Source of the DNA: Dryomyza anilis
Lineage: Eukaryota; Arthropoda; Insecta; Diptera; Dryomyzidae
DNA: 64,000 nucleotides
Assembly (NCBI GenBank): GCA_951804985.1
Contig: OX638133.1
Location: 11,800,501-11,864,500 of the forward strand
Direction: 5' to 3'
Shown: positions 11,775-22,058 of the stretch, piece after piece
Layout of the letters: every line of letters starts with the position of its first letter
How positions within the stretch are numbered: position 1 is the stretch's first letter
Made by a program: the position numbers and the translations under genes
The notes under the pieces: model-generated
Database searches by the model: none
What the model saw: only the letters and a program-made list of their open reading frames with translations
What the model was told of the DNA's origin: nothing

Positions 11775-12690
11775 GTAAGTGGTCATTGCATCTGCAGCAG
11801 CGCTGGCATGTAGCAGCGCTGCTCTGCCTGGTTAAGCTTTGGCCTTTGGCTAAGCGCGCGTCGTCGTGAGTTGCCGAGATGTGGTGGTTCGTCTCTAAAT
11901 ATATTGACGAAGTGATAGTAGACGTCTTGGTCTACGTTGGTGTTTTAGTCAATGCACAAAATATAATCAGCTTTATTTATTTATGCGTAATCTCTGTCTA
12001 TGGTTGTTAAATGCACTAAAAACTAAATTTAATATTTATTTATTTACATTTTTTTTTAGTTTTAAAATGATCTGTCCTTAATACAAAAATAATAAAAATG
12101 TTACAAAATCAACGTACTTAATTTTTCAAGGTGTACATAATTTTTCAATTACAATTTTTAGTGTAAAAAAATTTGGGAATAAAACTAGAATTTATACACG
12201 ATTTATCAGTTTTGAGTAATGATTTATTTCTGATTTTTGTACAGTTTCGATTAAAAAAAAAAAAGAAAACTGCGTTATTCGTTTAAAACTGTTTTCTGGT
12301 TTTAGAGCTGTGTGATTAATAAAAATCTTGATTAAACAGAAACCTGATTAGTCAGAACTCTGGTTAATCAGGATTCAATCCGAATCTCAAACTGGTGGAC
12401 GAGAAATACAACGCTCTAAGTTCATTGTTGTACAACGATTTAGAATAAAAACGAGTGGGAAAGTTAAGTCACATGGGCGGAACTTAAAGTCGGTCGGGCC
12501 CGACTATGTAATACCCTATACCCTACGCCTTGCTGGGGATATTAATGTGAGATAATTTATTATATTCCTTAATTTTAAAATTCTAAAATATACTGAATAC
12601 CCCCACCATCAGAATATTATTCGCATATCAGAATTTTAAGTCTATATGTCCCCAAAAACCAAAAAATTATTATAAAAAGTATAAAAAAAA
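11775..12690. other. Non-coding region with a GTCGG-palindrome repeat
   Basis: The first ~220 bases (to about 11990) continue the duplication shared with 17702-17910. Beyond that lies AT-rich non-coding DNA. Near 12490 is AAGTCGGTCGGGCCCGACT followed by AATACCCTA; a similar palindromic phrase (AGTCGGTCTAAGCCGACT) occurs at about 28220, next to mini-me copies, so it is probably another repeat end. Confidence 0.5.
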
Positions 12691-12693
12691 GGA

Positions 12694-13156
12694 AATGCAG
12701 CAAAACAAAGCAAATATACAGATTTGTAAGACTAATATTTCATGGATTTGTTTTCATTATCCACTATAAAAAAACCGGAAATAATGTCAAAAAACATGGG
12801 CGGATACTGTGTCCGATTTGGCTGATTTCGAAGTCTGACCCATTTTTGGCTAAGACATACTGAAACAAAATTTCGATTTTCGATTTGTTTGTACTTTATT
12901 AATAAACGAGCCTTTCAAAGGCCATATATGAATGCAGCAAAACAAAGCAAATATACAGATTTGTAAGACTAATATTTCATGGATTTGTTTTCATTATCCA
13001 CTATAAAAAAACCGGAAATAATGTCAAAAAACATGGGCGGATACTGTGTCCGATTTGGCTGATTTCGAAGTCTGACCCATTTTTGGCTAAGACATACTGA
13101 AACAAAATTTCGATTTTCGATTTGTTTGTACTTTATTAATAAACGAGCCTTTCAAA
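12694..13156. repeat. Two identical 226-bp direct repeats
   Basis: Copy 1 spans 12694-12919 and copy 2 spans 12931-13156, separated by 11 bp. They read alike throughout as far as I can compare, beginning AATGCAGCAAAACAAAGC and ending AACGAGCCTTTCAAA. This is a very recent tandem duplication or an assembly duplication. No coding content is seen. Confidence 0.85.
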
Positions 13157-13607
13157 CATGGTTATATATCGAGTAGACTAACCTAATAATAAAAATAAGT
13201 ATAATAAAAAAAAACAAGAGGAAAAAACTTATATTGCAAGCCCTAACAATTTTCAAAAAATAATTAAAAAAAAAAATAGTTTATTATTAGTGAATTATTT
13301 CATCGCATTCTGACCAGTACTTCTCAGTTTTCGTGTAGACTTAAGTGTTCGTGATTAGTTTGAAGAAAAGACAACACTTAAGTATTCACTGTGAAACCAG
13401 TCCTTGATGTGTATATACTTCAACCATACTTCGAACTATACCGTCAATTTTTAAGAAAGCTAAGTCGATTTTCATACGAACATTTAAATTTGATTTTATA
13501 AATGTGTCAAGTATAGCCAGTTAGAAGGACTTATTATATGAAGACCACTATTATTGAATAAAAAAATAATTAGCGTATTCACCGTTCGACGTATTTTAGT
13601 ATGGTAT

Positions 13608-13778
13608 TGTTAAAAATGTACTTTTGGTTTTATAACTTGTTATATATATTTTACTTTTAACATAACAATCAATGAAATTTGTATTTGATTGTTATGTCAA
13701 TATTTTTCACTTAATTGAATTTCACATATTGAAATAAATACATTCGTTCTTTTTACATAAAAGTGAGTTTAAATAAAA
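13608..13778 (+). repeat. 5' LTR of the copia-type element
   Basis: 171 bp, starting TGTTAAAAATG and ending TTTAAATAAAA. It is identical to the 3' LTR except for one T/C difference in CTTAAT(T/C)GAATT. It lacks the usual terminal CA, but both LTR ends are defined by the target duplication, the primer site and the polypurine tract. Confidence 0.92.
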
Positions 13779-13791
13779 GGTTATGGGCACC
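13779..13791 (+). promoter_or_regulatory. Primer binding site
   Basis: GGTTATGGGCACC follows the 5' LTR directly. It resembles the internal (half-tRNA) initiator-Met primer site described for copia elements of flies. The start codon of the large ORF (13783) lies inside this site. Confidence 0.7.
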
Positions 13792-16608
13792 AACGAAAAA
13801 TCTTCGGGAATTGCACAGTTTGCAGGAGCAAACTTTGAAAATTGGAAATTTCGTGTGGAGAAGCATCTGGCTTCAGCGGGTTGTCTGGAAGCTGTAAAGC
13901 AGTCAGCTCCAGGAACAGCATCAGGAAGCAGCGTGTCTACGACGGTACCGGACGATTTTCAGAGGAAGGATGCGAAGGCGCAGGACATCATAACCAGCTT
14001 AGTCCACGATGATTACCTGGAATACATAAGGGACAAATCAACCGCAAAAGAGATGTGGAATGCATTGGTCGCTACATTCGCACGTAAATCACCACAATGC
14101 CAAACAATTGTGCGAAAAGAGCTGGCAAATCTTCGACTGAGAGATGGAGAAGATTTAAGTGCACATCTACTTAAATTCGATTCTCTAATACGGCAGCTAA
14201 AGACGGCGGGTGCAAAACCAGAAGAGGCTGATTTAGTGTCGCAGCTCTTTTTGACCCTGCCTGAATCATATGATGCAGTAGTGACCGCTTTGGAAAATAT
14301 GAATGAAGAGGAATTAACATTGGCAGCGGTGAAGCCACGCCTCTTAGCAGAGGAGTCCAAAAAGAAGAACCGTTATGTAGAAGAAGCTGCAGAAAAGGTT
14401 ACTGCTTTTACATCGCAGCGAAATGGAGATCGGTTCAACAATACACACTCAGTTCCAAACAATCGCTTCAATGGAAACTGCCATAAGTGCGGAAAATATG
14501 GGCACATGAAGAAGGATTGTCGGTCTAAGGATGCTAGGTATTCGGCAGAAAGTAAACCTGCTGTAAGTTTCATGGCTGACAATGGCAATCAGCAAAAATC
14601 CATTGCAACGAAAAATGAAGTTGCGTTTGCATTGGATTCTGGAGCAACGGATCATTTTGTAAATGATGATAAATTGTTTTACAAACTGCAATATTTGTCA
14701 AGTCCGCGTTATATCAACGTAGCAAAAGCAGATGCGAGTATTGAAGTATCTGCAGTTGGAGAGATCCGTGGATTAAGCGATACTGGAACCGAATTGCTAT
14801 TAAAGAATGTCTTATACAGCCCACAACTTCGTGAAAACCTGCTTTCAGTTAGCAAGATGGTGAAGGCTGGTATCAACGTGCAGTTCAAGAAAAGCAATGT
14901 AACGTTGGAGAAAGATGGTCAAGTTATCGCAACTGCAAGGCGCAGTGGAAATTTATTCGAGATTAAAATGCGAGCAATCTATTCTGTAGCCAACTTAACT
15001 ACATCAAAAGAAAGCGCCTTGTGGCACACGAGAATCGGACACAATGATGATGTGCAGGAAGAGACCGAAATCAAAATCATACACCGAAATGATCAAGAGG
15101 GGGAGGAAGATATTGATATTTCGAACAATTATAATAGCGAGCCAGATATCGTCGTGGGACCTCTAGATCAAGATAACGTCGTGGGAATTCAAAAACCTGA
15201 TACCGTCGAGGGACGGGGCTGCAAGAAGCGCGCCATCGAGAAATGTATGCAGTGTCGCGGTAATGATGACGAGAGACGCGTTCAGAACATTGGTCCCGGC
15301 GTCGTGCAGCAGATAGGACAGGTGTGTCGCAAATGTATGGGCAGTTGTGAGATGATTTCGGAGAAGACTGGTTGCAAGCAATGCAGCGGTCGCAAGACAG
15401 TGCGCATACGTAAATTACTCGAGGTGCACAAGCGTGACGGACAGACGATTATATTCACGGGCGAATGTGATCATGAGCCTGAATCACAACCGGGCGATAT
15501 TATTATATTGTTGGACGAGAAGGAACATGTGTCGCATGTACATGTGGGTCCCGATTTAAAGATGAAGATTCCGGTGCAGTTGATCGAGGCTTTGTGCGAT
15601 TTTCAGCGAGTGATCCAAACGCTGGATGATCGTGATTTGGTTATTTCATCAGAGCCGGATGAGGTGATAAAGCACGAGCTGACCAAGTGTGTTATGGAGG
15701 AGGGCATGCCGTTGTACAAGAAACCAATCGAGAATTTGGCGAATAGTGTGGCAACAGGCGCACGTGGCGCAGTTGAGGCTGCTGGAGAAAATGCCAAGAA
15801 GATGGCTACAGGAGTTCGTGACGCAGTAGATGCCATGAGTGTAAATGCCATGCGTGTGGCAGCCGGTTCCGGGCATGCAGTGGGTGTACAAGCAAAAAAG
15901 GCCTCTACAGATGCAGTTGATGCAATGGGCGCCATGGTCAACAGGGAAAAAGATGCAGCGAATAATGCAGAACATGCAATGTGCAATGTTTTCACAAAGG
16001 CAGCGAACAACATCAGAAACGCCATGGACTCGATGACGTACAAAGTGTCGGACGAAATGCAAGAAACAATTAAAAATATTTTGGCGTTGCTGTACAAAAA
16101 GAGTGCAACGTCCAGTGAGGCACATGATGTCACAGATGAGGAAGCATCAACATCAGACGATGAACACACAGATGATGAGCACACTACAGAGTCAGTCATT
16201 TCAAAACATACCTCATGTGGTGGAATAAGAGCAAAAGGAAACAGAGGAAAAACTTTTGAAATCGACCGTGATAATCCAATCGAAAGTGATGACTACACTT
16301 TTAATGCGGGAAATCTATTCGAAAAGGAACAAGACAGTGCAGCGCCAGCCTATAACAGCGGCGAGCATTTGACACTGGCGGAAGAGAAGAACAGTCAAGT
16401 GCAACAGGTCCTCAGTGATATGAAGACAAAGAGCAAATACATCTCTTGTCGCAGTGAAAAGACGAAAAGAATTGATGATGGACCACCTCGATGTACGCTG
16501 GTGGATCGAGAGCCGCCTCCGTCGCCAAAACTTCAAACACATGGAAGTACCAACAAAGCAAGGAATATTTACAAAATCATTAGAAATAACAAGTTTAAGA
16601 ACAATTAG
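13783..16608 (+). CDS. Chimeric copia Gag-protease / DnaJ (Hsp40) fusion ORF of an LTR retrotransposon
   Basis: One uninterrupted ORF of 941 codons. Residues 1-230 are a copia-type Gag (NFENWKFRVEKHL near the start). A CCHC knuckle (CHKCGKYGHMKKDC, about 233-246), an aspartic-protease active site (DSGATDHFVND, about 285-295) and the start of the pre-integrase domain (LWHTRIGHN, about 413-421) follow. Integrase, reverse transcriptase and RNase H are absent. From about residue 470 to 650 the protein instead matches a DNAJA-type Hsp40: VEGRG, CMQCRGND, IGPGVVQQIGQVCRKC, CKQCSGRKTVR, EPESQPGDIIILLDEKEH, LIEALCDFQRVIQTLDDR and KCVMEEGMPLYKKP. The J domain is missing and the first zinc motif has lost its cysteines (PDTVEGRG), but the zinc pair made by motifs 2 and 3 remains. 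Residues about 655-765 form Ala-rich helical repeats of 15-18 residues; the rest is an acidic and basic low-complexity tail. The start is fixed because conserved Gag begins by residue 18 and no other Met precedes it. Confidence 0.9.
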   Translation: MGTNEKSSGIAQFAGANFENWKFRVEKHLASAGCLEAVKQSAPGTASGSSVSTTVPDDFQRKDAKAQDIITSLVHDDYLEYIRDKSTAKEMWNALVATFARKSPQCQTIVRKELANLRLRDGEDLSAHLLKFDSLIRQLKTAGAKPEEADLVSQLFLTLPESYDAVVTALENMNEEELTLAAVKPRLLAEESKKKNRYVEEAAEKVTAFTSQRNGDRFNNTHSVPNNRFNGNCHKCGKYGHMKKDCRSKDARYSAESKPAVSFMADNGNQQKSIATKNEVAFALDSGATDHFVNDDKLFYKLQYLSSPRYINVAKADASIEVSAVGEIRGLSDTGTELLLKNVLYSPQLRENLLSVSKMVKAGINVQFKKSNVTLEKDGQVIATARRSGNLFEIKMRAIYSVANLTTSKESALWHTRIGHNDDVQEETEIKIIHRNDQEGEEDIDISNNYNSEPDIVVGPLDQDNVVGIQKPDTVEGRGCKKRAIEKCMQCRGNDDERRVQNIGPGVVQQIGQVCRKCMGSCEMISEKTGCKQCSGRKTVRIRKLLEVHKRDGQTIIFTGECDHEPESQPGDIIILLDEKEHVSHVHVGPDLKMKIPVQLIEALCDFQRVIQTLDDRDLVISSEPDEVIKHELTKCVMEEGMPLYKKPIENLANSVATGARGAVEAAGENAKKMATGVRDAVDAMSVNAMRVAAGSGHAVGVQAKKASTDAVDAMGAMVNREKDAANNAEHAMCNVFTKAANNIRNAMDSMTYKVSDEMQETIKNILALLYKKSATSSEAHDVTDEEASTSDDEHTDDEHTTESVISKHTSCGGIRAKGNRGKTFEIDRDNPIESDDYTFNAGNLFEKEQDSAAPAYNSGEHLTLAEEKNSQVQQVLSDMKTKSKYISCRSEKTKRIDDGPPRCTLVDREPPPSPKLQTHGSTNKARNIYKIIRNNKFKNN

Positions 16609-16630
16609 AAATTCTTTGAATTTTATAATT

Positions 16631-16639
16631 GAGAGGGGG
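16631..16639 (+). promoter_or_regulatory. Polypurine tract
   Basis: GAGAGGGGG lies immediately before the 3' LTR start (TGTTAAAA), where a plus-strand primer is expected in an LTR retrotransposon. Confidence 0.85.
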
Positions 16640-16810
16640 TGTTAAAAATGTACTTTTGGTTTTATAACTTGTTATATATATTTTACTTTTAACATAACAA
16701 TCAATGAAATTTGTATTTGATTGTTATGTCAATATTTTTCACTTAATCGAATTTCACATATTGAAATAAATACATTCGTTCTTTTTACATAAAAGTGAGT
16801 TTAAATAAAA
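16640..16810 (+). repeat. 3' LTR of the copia-type element
   Basis: 171 bp, matching the 5' LTR at 170 of 171 positions by my reading. It is followed at once by the GGTAT target duplication and the rest of the MITE. Confidence 0.92.
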
Positions 16811-17524
16811 GGTATTCATACCATGTAGCATATATACGACACAATAACGTCAATTTGTTGTTGCATCCCTTATAAAAGTGAAATATTTACCACAAGTGTT
16901 GTATTTAAGAGGCATGTTTTTTGGTGTCATATTTTGTGAAATGAAGATAAATTGTGAAATTGAAGATGAATAGTACGCTTTAAATGTTAATTTATTTGTT
17001 TTTATATTTAACTCGAGGCATATTTATGATCATTTAAAAAAATCCTAAATTTATAAAAATCAACAGCATTTATTTGACGAAACATTTGAGCAAGCAGAAA
17101 AGTGGTGCTCACAGTTTAATTGCCGTACCATCGTATTCAGACAATGTCGTATCAATACCATGAAATTGTGAATACGCTAAATGTATTCAATTTGATCTAA
17201 GTATTTCTTTCCATGTATTCATTTCACTTTCTGTCGTTTGTCGCGCCATCTGCATTTAATTGTTGCCAACTTTACGATATACTACTCACCCAAGCCATGA
17301 TCCCGTAAAAACCCATAACGTAAAGAAAATTCTTCCAAGTTGTTGAAATAAAATTTTCTAGCGAAGGCAACGTTCATTTATTTTCGACTGCTGCAAAAGT
17401 GTAAACAATTCTTTTAACAAATAAACTATTTACAAAGTTTTAATAATAAAAGTTGCAACAGCAACGTGAGTTCAACTGAAAAACGATTAAACAATATTAG
17501 TTATTCAGCGCAACAACAAACAAA

Positions 17525-20500
17525 ATGTCGCTAAAACAAGCGAAAGATGAGACTCGACAAATGGAGCTGAAGCGAAAGCAAATCTGTCGCTTCTGTCTGT
17601 CCCAGCAAGTGGACAATCTGGGCAACATTTTTGCAAGGGATACACGTTTTAAGACTTCAGCACCGCTGCCGGTCCAAGTGATGGCAATCGCTTCCATTGA
17701 GGTAAGTGGTCATTGCATCTGCAGTAGCGCAGTTACTGGTTACTGCGCTGCCTGGTTGAGCCTTGACTAAGCAGGCGTCGTCGTTAGTGGTTCGTCTCTA
17801 AATATATTGACGAAGATAAACTCTTGGTCTACGTTGGTGTTTTAGTCAATACACAAAATATAAACAGCTTTATTTAAATATGCGTAATCTCTGTCTGTGG
17901 TTGTTAAATATACTAAAAAGAAAAATGTAATAATTTTTTATTTGTTTACAATTAAAAAAAAATTAAAAATCATATTAAAAAAAAAAATCGAATTATTTGA
18001 ATGTGCAACTGGAGGAGACAGCGACGACAGAATTTGACTCTGTATGTCCGCAAAAAAAATAATTCTACCCGGTGAAACCTTTTTTGATCCCCCTTACCAA
18101 ATTAGAAAACAGACTGGATAACAACTAGTTTTTGGATTATAACAAAGTTGTAAATTGTCACGGGATGTGTAAAGTAGACCTAAAAATTACAAAAAGTGAC
18201 CTCAAGTCACGTAGTACCCCCTAAAAATCGTTGCCTTTGATTCTGTGTATGTGAAGGATTTTTATTTATCTTTTACTCCTAATTTTAGAAAATAAAAATT
18301 TTAAAAATAGAGGTTTAGGCTTGGCAATTCCTTTTTTGTTTATACCGCCTAAACATTGATTATGACCTTGGTCGGTTTTCGATTTATGTCTGTAGTTTTT
18401 CGTTCTCATTCGGAGGAGTTACTTTTTTTGTATTATATATAAAGTAACCTTATAAAATTTTAGGTGTTTTAATACGATAAAATAACGAAAATTCAATCAT
18501 AATTTACTATTTTAATTACAATACATGATACTTTCTTTATCGCAAAGTATTCTTAATTTATATTAACCGGTAGCAATAGATTTCTGAGTGCAATTTGAAT
18601 ATGTCATAATAAACATCTTACAGCTTTCGATCAAAATCAACTATAAACTTTAATTCAATCGAATATACTACCAAATATATATAAAAATGTAATCACTCTT
18701 TGGACACTCACGTCGGTAGTAATATTGAATATTTTTCATTTTTTAATATATTTTCGAGTTCTTTGACGTATTATCGATTGAATAATCTCTAAACTTACAA
18801 CACTTTTTTCTCATTTAAAGGTCTTCTCCAGCGATGGCATGCCCTACATGGTCTGCAATGATTGTCGGCTGCTCTTCGAACACGCCTACCGCTTCAAGCA
18901 GATGTGCAATCGCGCCGATACCATGTTGCGTCAGTTTCCACTTACTGGCGAGTGGCCAAAACCACTGGCCAGACCGAAATGTCCACCACAAGTAAAGGTG
19001 CCAGTTTCAACTTCACCGTCACAACAAACATCAGCTGTAGATCAATCACAAAATAAGGCCGTCAAAAAATCGTCTGTTGATGTGACTTCCGTTGTCACTG
19101 TCGTCTCTCCAACTACCGCAGTCACCAAGAAAGAGAAACCAAAAACAAGAGTTTTTGGAATTCCCAAAAAACTGCTCAACTCCAGTCCGGCCGACTCGCC
19201 GGAGCCGCCTGTACCAATGCGCATGAAGCGCGAGCAACTAGATGAGTCGACTACCAACTTTCTCGATAAGATGGAAAATGACGAAGAACTGTCTATGGAT
19301 GATGTGCAACGCTTAATTGCAGCCACAAATGATGAAGACGATGACAATTATGAGTTTGTTGATCCAAATCTGGGAGCAACAGTGCAGAAAGCATCTATTA
19401 CAATAGCAACAGCGCCACCAAAATCAAAGCCAAAACTCTTGAACAAATCGTCGATGCGCATATTGAACAAAGATGCTGAAGTCGTGCTTGAACCACGCTT
19501 GAGTGCACCACAGCTATTGCGCGATGTAGACGGCAATGTGGCCATGGTCACCGAAATCATAGATCCCAGCAAGTATCCAGCCGAAACGGAAGCTCCGCAG
19601 GATCCCGCTCTCGTCGAGTCTGTTGTCTTTCCTTGTACGCACTGTGAGCGCACGTTTCCGTTGCGTCAACTGCGCGATATACACATGGTCAACCATACGC
19701 GCAGCCGCACTTTTAAGTGTCCCGAATGTGAAAAGTCCTTTTTCTCCAAATACGATCTGGCCAAACATAGCCTCATACATACGGGTGATCGCCCCTTCAC
19801 TTGCAGTGTCTGTCATAAGGGCTTCACACGTGCCAATCTGTTGCATCGACACGAGAAATCACACACCGATATTCCGAAATACATTTGCGTCTACTGCGAA
19901 AAGCCTTTCATATCGAAGGAGGAAATGGAAAAGCATGCTCTACGCCATCAGAAGAATCGTCCGTTTCAGTGCAACGTCTGCGAAAAATCGTTCGCATTCA
20001 AGCAAGGCTTGGAGCGGCACGAGGTGGTGCACTCTCGCGAGCAGCCCTATCCGTGTCAATACTGTGATCAGAGTTTCTCGACGCCCAGCAAGTTGGCGCG
20101 TCATCTGACGGCACATGCCGGCAAACGCCCGTATCCGTGCAAATTCTGTACGAAATCCTATTTGCTGTCTCATCATTTGACACGTCACATGCGTTCACAC
20201 AAAAACGGTGGTGGTGAAACTGTTGCCTTTATGTGCGCCAACTGCGACAAGGTTTATCGTACACGCGACGAGCTAATCTATCATTCGGCGGTGCATGCCA
20301 CCGAGACGTTGGTCTGTCCACTGTGCAAGGACACATTCCATGATATTGCAGCCGTGACTGCACACATTAAAGAACACGCCGAGGGCGAGGCGTACGCTTG
20401 TGAATTTTGCGATTTGATATACATGACATCGGAAAGGTTGCAAGAGCACACGGATAGCGAGCATGCCGGTGATATGGTTGCCTATCATGAACACGACAAG

Positions 20501-21745
20501 AACAAGCCACAGACATCGGAGACACAAGAAACTAAGATAAAGATTGTGCAAGATTACACAGACAACGACAATATGAGCAACATAGATGAGACCATAGAGG
20601 AGTTTCTGGTCGATGAACTGTCGGAGGATGCGCTTCAAGCAAGTGACAAGGAACATATAATGGGGCAGAATATCAAGGAGGAACGTGAATGTTGTAAGTT
20701 GTTGTACCAGTCCGAGTGCCACATATTATTAAAACATTTTCTTGTTTAGTTTAGTAGTGCTATCGAGCAATTTTACCAAAGAATTTTTTAACAATTAAAA
20801 TATTTTATAACAATTAATTTCAATACAAAATGTCGCTTTATAATTACAGACACGCCAAGAGACCAACCGAAAATCTTAAACCAAATCGTTTTGAATTCGA
20901 ACAGCAACATCGAGGAGGATGAGGATGAAAACTTTTATTTGCTAGACGAAAATAGCATTGTTGTGGCCAATGAAGTATTACAGGACACTGTGGAAATATC
21001 CACAACCAGACAACCGCCCGCAAAAATGCGTAAAGTGGCCGTCGCTTCGTCCAGTAAGCAATATATCAAAACGACCGAACGACCAACAAAATCACAAACA
21101 ACTACAATGCCACAGCCGGCGCCGCTACGTCGCAAAATTGCTATAACACAAGGTATTAAAATCGAGAATGCCGATGACACGATGGCAGCACCAAAGACAA
21201 AACCGCAAGTCAATGCTACGAAAGGTGTTTTGCAAATTTTACCCAAAGGAGTCTCAGTGCGTCGCAACATGCCACAGAATGAAACTAATACCAATATAAT
21301 AAACGCCTCACCAACAGCAGCAACAACAAAGTCTGCCGCGCAAACATTAATGCGAAAATCTGGCGAAGCTGTGGGCACTGCACAAAAATCACCTGGCAAC
21401 AGTTCTATTTTATTAAACACTAAACAACGTTTATCTGCTGGCAAGAACGTCGCAGCACCAACTTCATCATCTCCTTCCTCTACTAATCAGAACGGCCAAC
21501 GCAGATCCAATGAATTAGCTGCATCTGTCAGCAAAAATACAACACCATCAAGCAGCAACAAATTGTCACCGACACAAAGTACGAGCGGTGCCGCTCCCAA
21601 AACTATGAAAATGTTTTTGGGCGACAAGAAGGTGCGAGTGCAAAAAATCACAGTCACCAAAGCGGAGGCTGCGGCCATGGCGAAGGATGGACGTATACAC
21701 ATGAAGGACGGCAACATGGTTCTGACCAAAGCCATTAAGAAATAA
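17525..21745 (+). CDS. ZAD-C2H2 zinc-finger protein (predicted transcription factor)
   Basis: Exons 17525-17701, 18821-20693 and 20850-21745, all GT-AG and phase-consistent, give 981 residues. The N-terminal ZAD (zinc-finger-associated) domain is split by intron 1: CRFC in exon 1 and CNDC (VFSSDGMPYMVCNDCRLLFEHAYRF) in exon 2. A Ser/Thr/Pro-rich linker with an acidic patch (NDEDDDNYEF) follows. Then come about ten C2H2 fingers, starting FPCTHCERTFPLRQLRDIH, with TGDRPF- and AGKRPY-type linkers. The last exon encodes a basic, Ser/Thr/Ala-rich disordered tail. ZAD proteins are an insect-expanded class of nuclear DNA-binding factors in which ZAD drives homodimerisation. I cannot name the Drosophila orthologue. 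An AATAAA at 21884 is the likely polyadenylation signal. A second copy of exon 1 lies 5.9 kb upstream, so the true transcription start may be at 11.5 kb, placing the copia element in intron 1. Confidence 0.92.
18000..18800. other. Intron 1 of the ZAD gene, no further feature
   Basis: AT-rich intronic sequence with long A and T runs. It contains no recognisable transposon end or coding segment. The acceptor TTTAAAG lies at 18814-18820. Confidence 0.5.
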
Positions 21746-21883
21746 ACAGAGCGGAGGCGACATTTTAACATATTTCACGTTTATTTCAGCGCTGGATTCT
21801 ATTATTTAATTTGTTCTAAAGTATTTTTAGGTTTTTTGATTTTATTGTAATTGAATATTACAATTTTATATATGCATTGTTTT

Positions 21884-21889
21884 AATAAA
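21884..21889 (+). terminator. Polyadenylation signal of the ZAD gene
   Basis: AATAAA (continuing AATAAATAA) lies about 140 bases after the stop codon, the first canonical hexamer in the 3' UTR. Confidence 0.6.
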
Positions 21890-22058
21890 TAAATAATTAT
21901 TTATACAATAATGTGGTGTAGTTTTATTTAGGGGGAGATGAGACGTACGAAACTTTTTATTTTCGAATAAAAATATATTCGAGAAAAAATATTTTAAAAC
22001 TGAAAAATCAATAAAATATCCTACCTCGTTCAAAGGTTATGAAGGATTGATGAAAAAC

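Larger units (their letters stand above)
13603..16815. other. 5-bp target-site duplication of the LTR element
   Basis: GGTAT is found at 13603-13607 and again at 16811-16815, directly outside the two LTRs. The uninterrupted MITE copy at 8.48 kb reads GGTAT only once at the matching place (ATGGTATTCGTACC), so the duplication was made by the insertion. Confidence 0.9.
13571..17179. mobile_element. MITE family 1, second copy, split by an LTR element
   Basis: It starts TAGCGTATTCACCGTTC and ends AATTGTGAATACGCTA. Removing the LTR element (13608-16810) and one copy of the GGTAT duplication leaves about 400 bp, which aligns with the copy at 8456-8863 in length and sequence. This proves the nesting order: MITE first, LTR element later. 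Confidence 0.85.

Noticed and set aside
15603..16199. Minus-strand ORFs of 158 and 198 codons in the LTR element
   Set aside because: Shadows of the Ala-rich repeat region of the plus-strand fusion ORF.
13783..16608. Interpreting the 941-codon ORF as a domesticated single host gene
   Set aside because: Near-identical flanking LTRs, a target duplication, a primer site and a polypurine tract show a recent retrotransposon insertion rather than a resident gene, though other copies could be domesticated.
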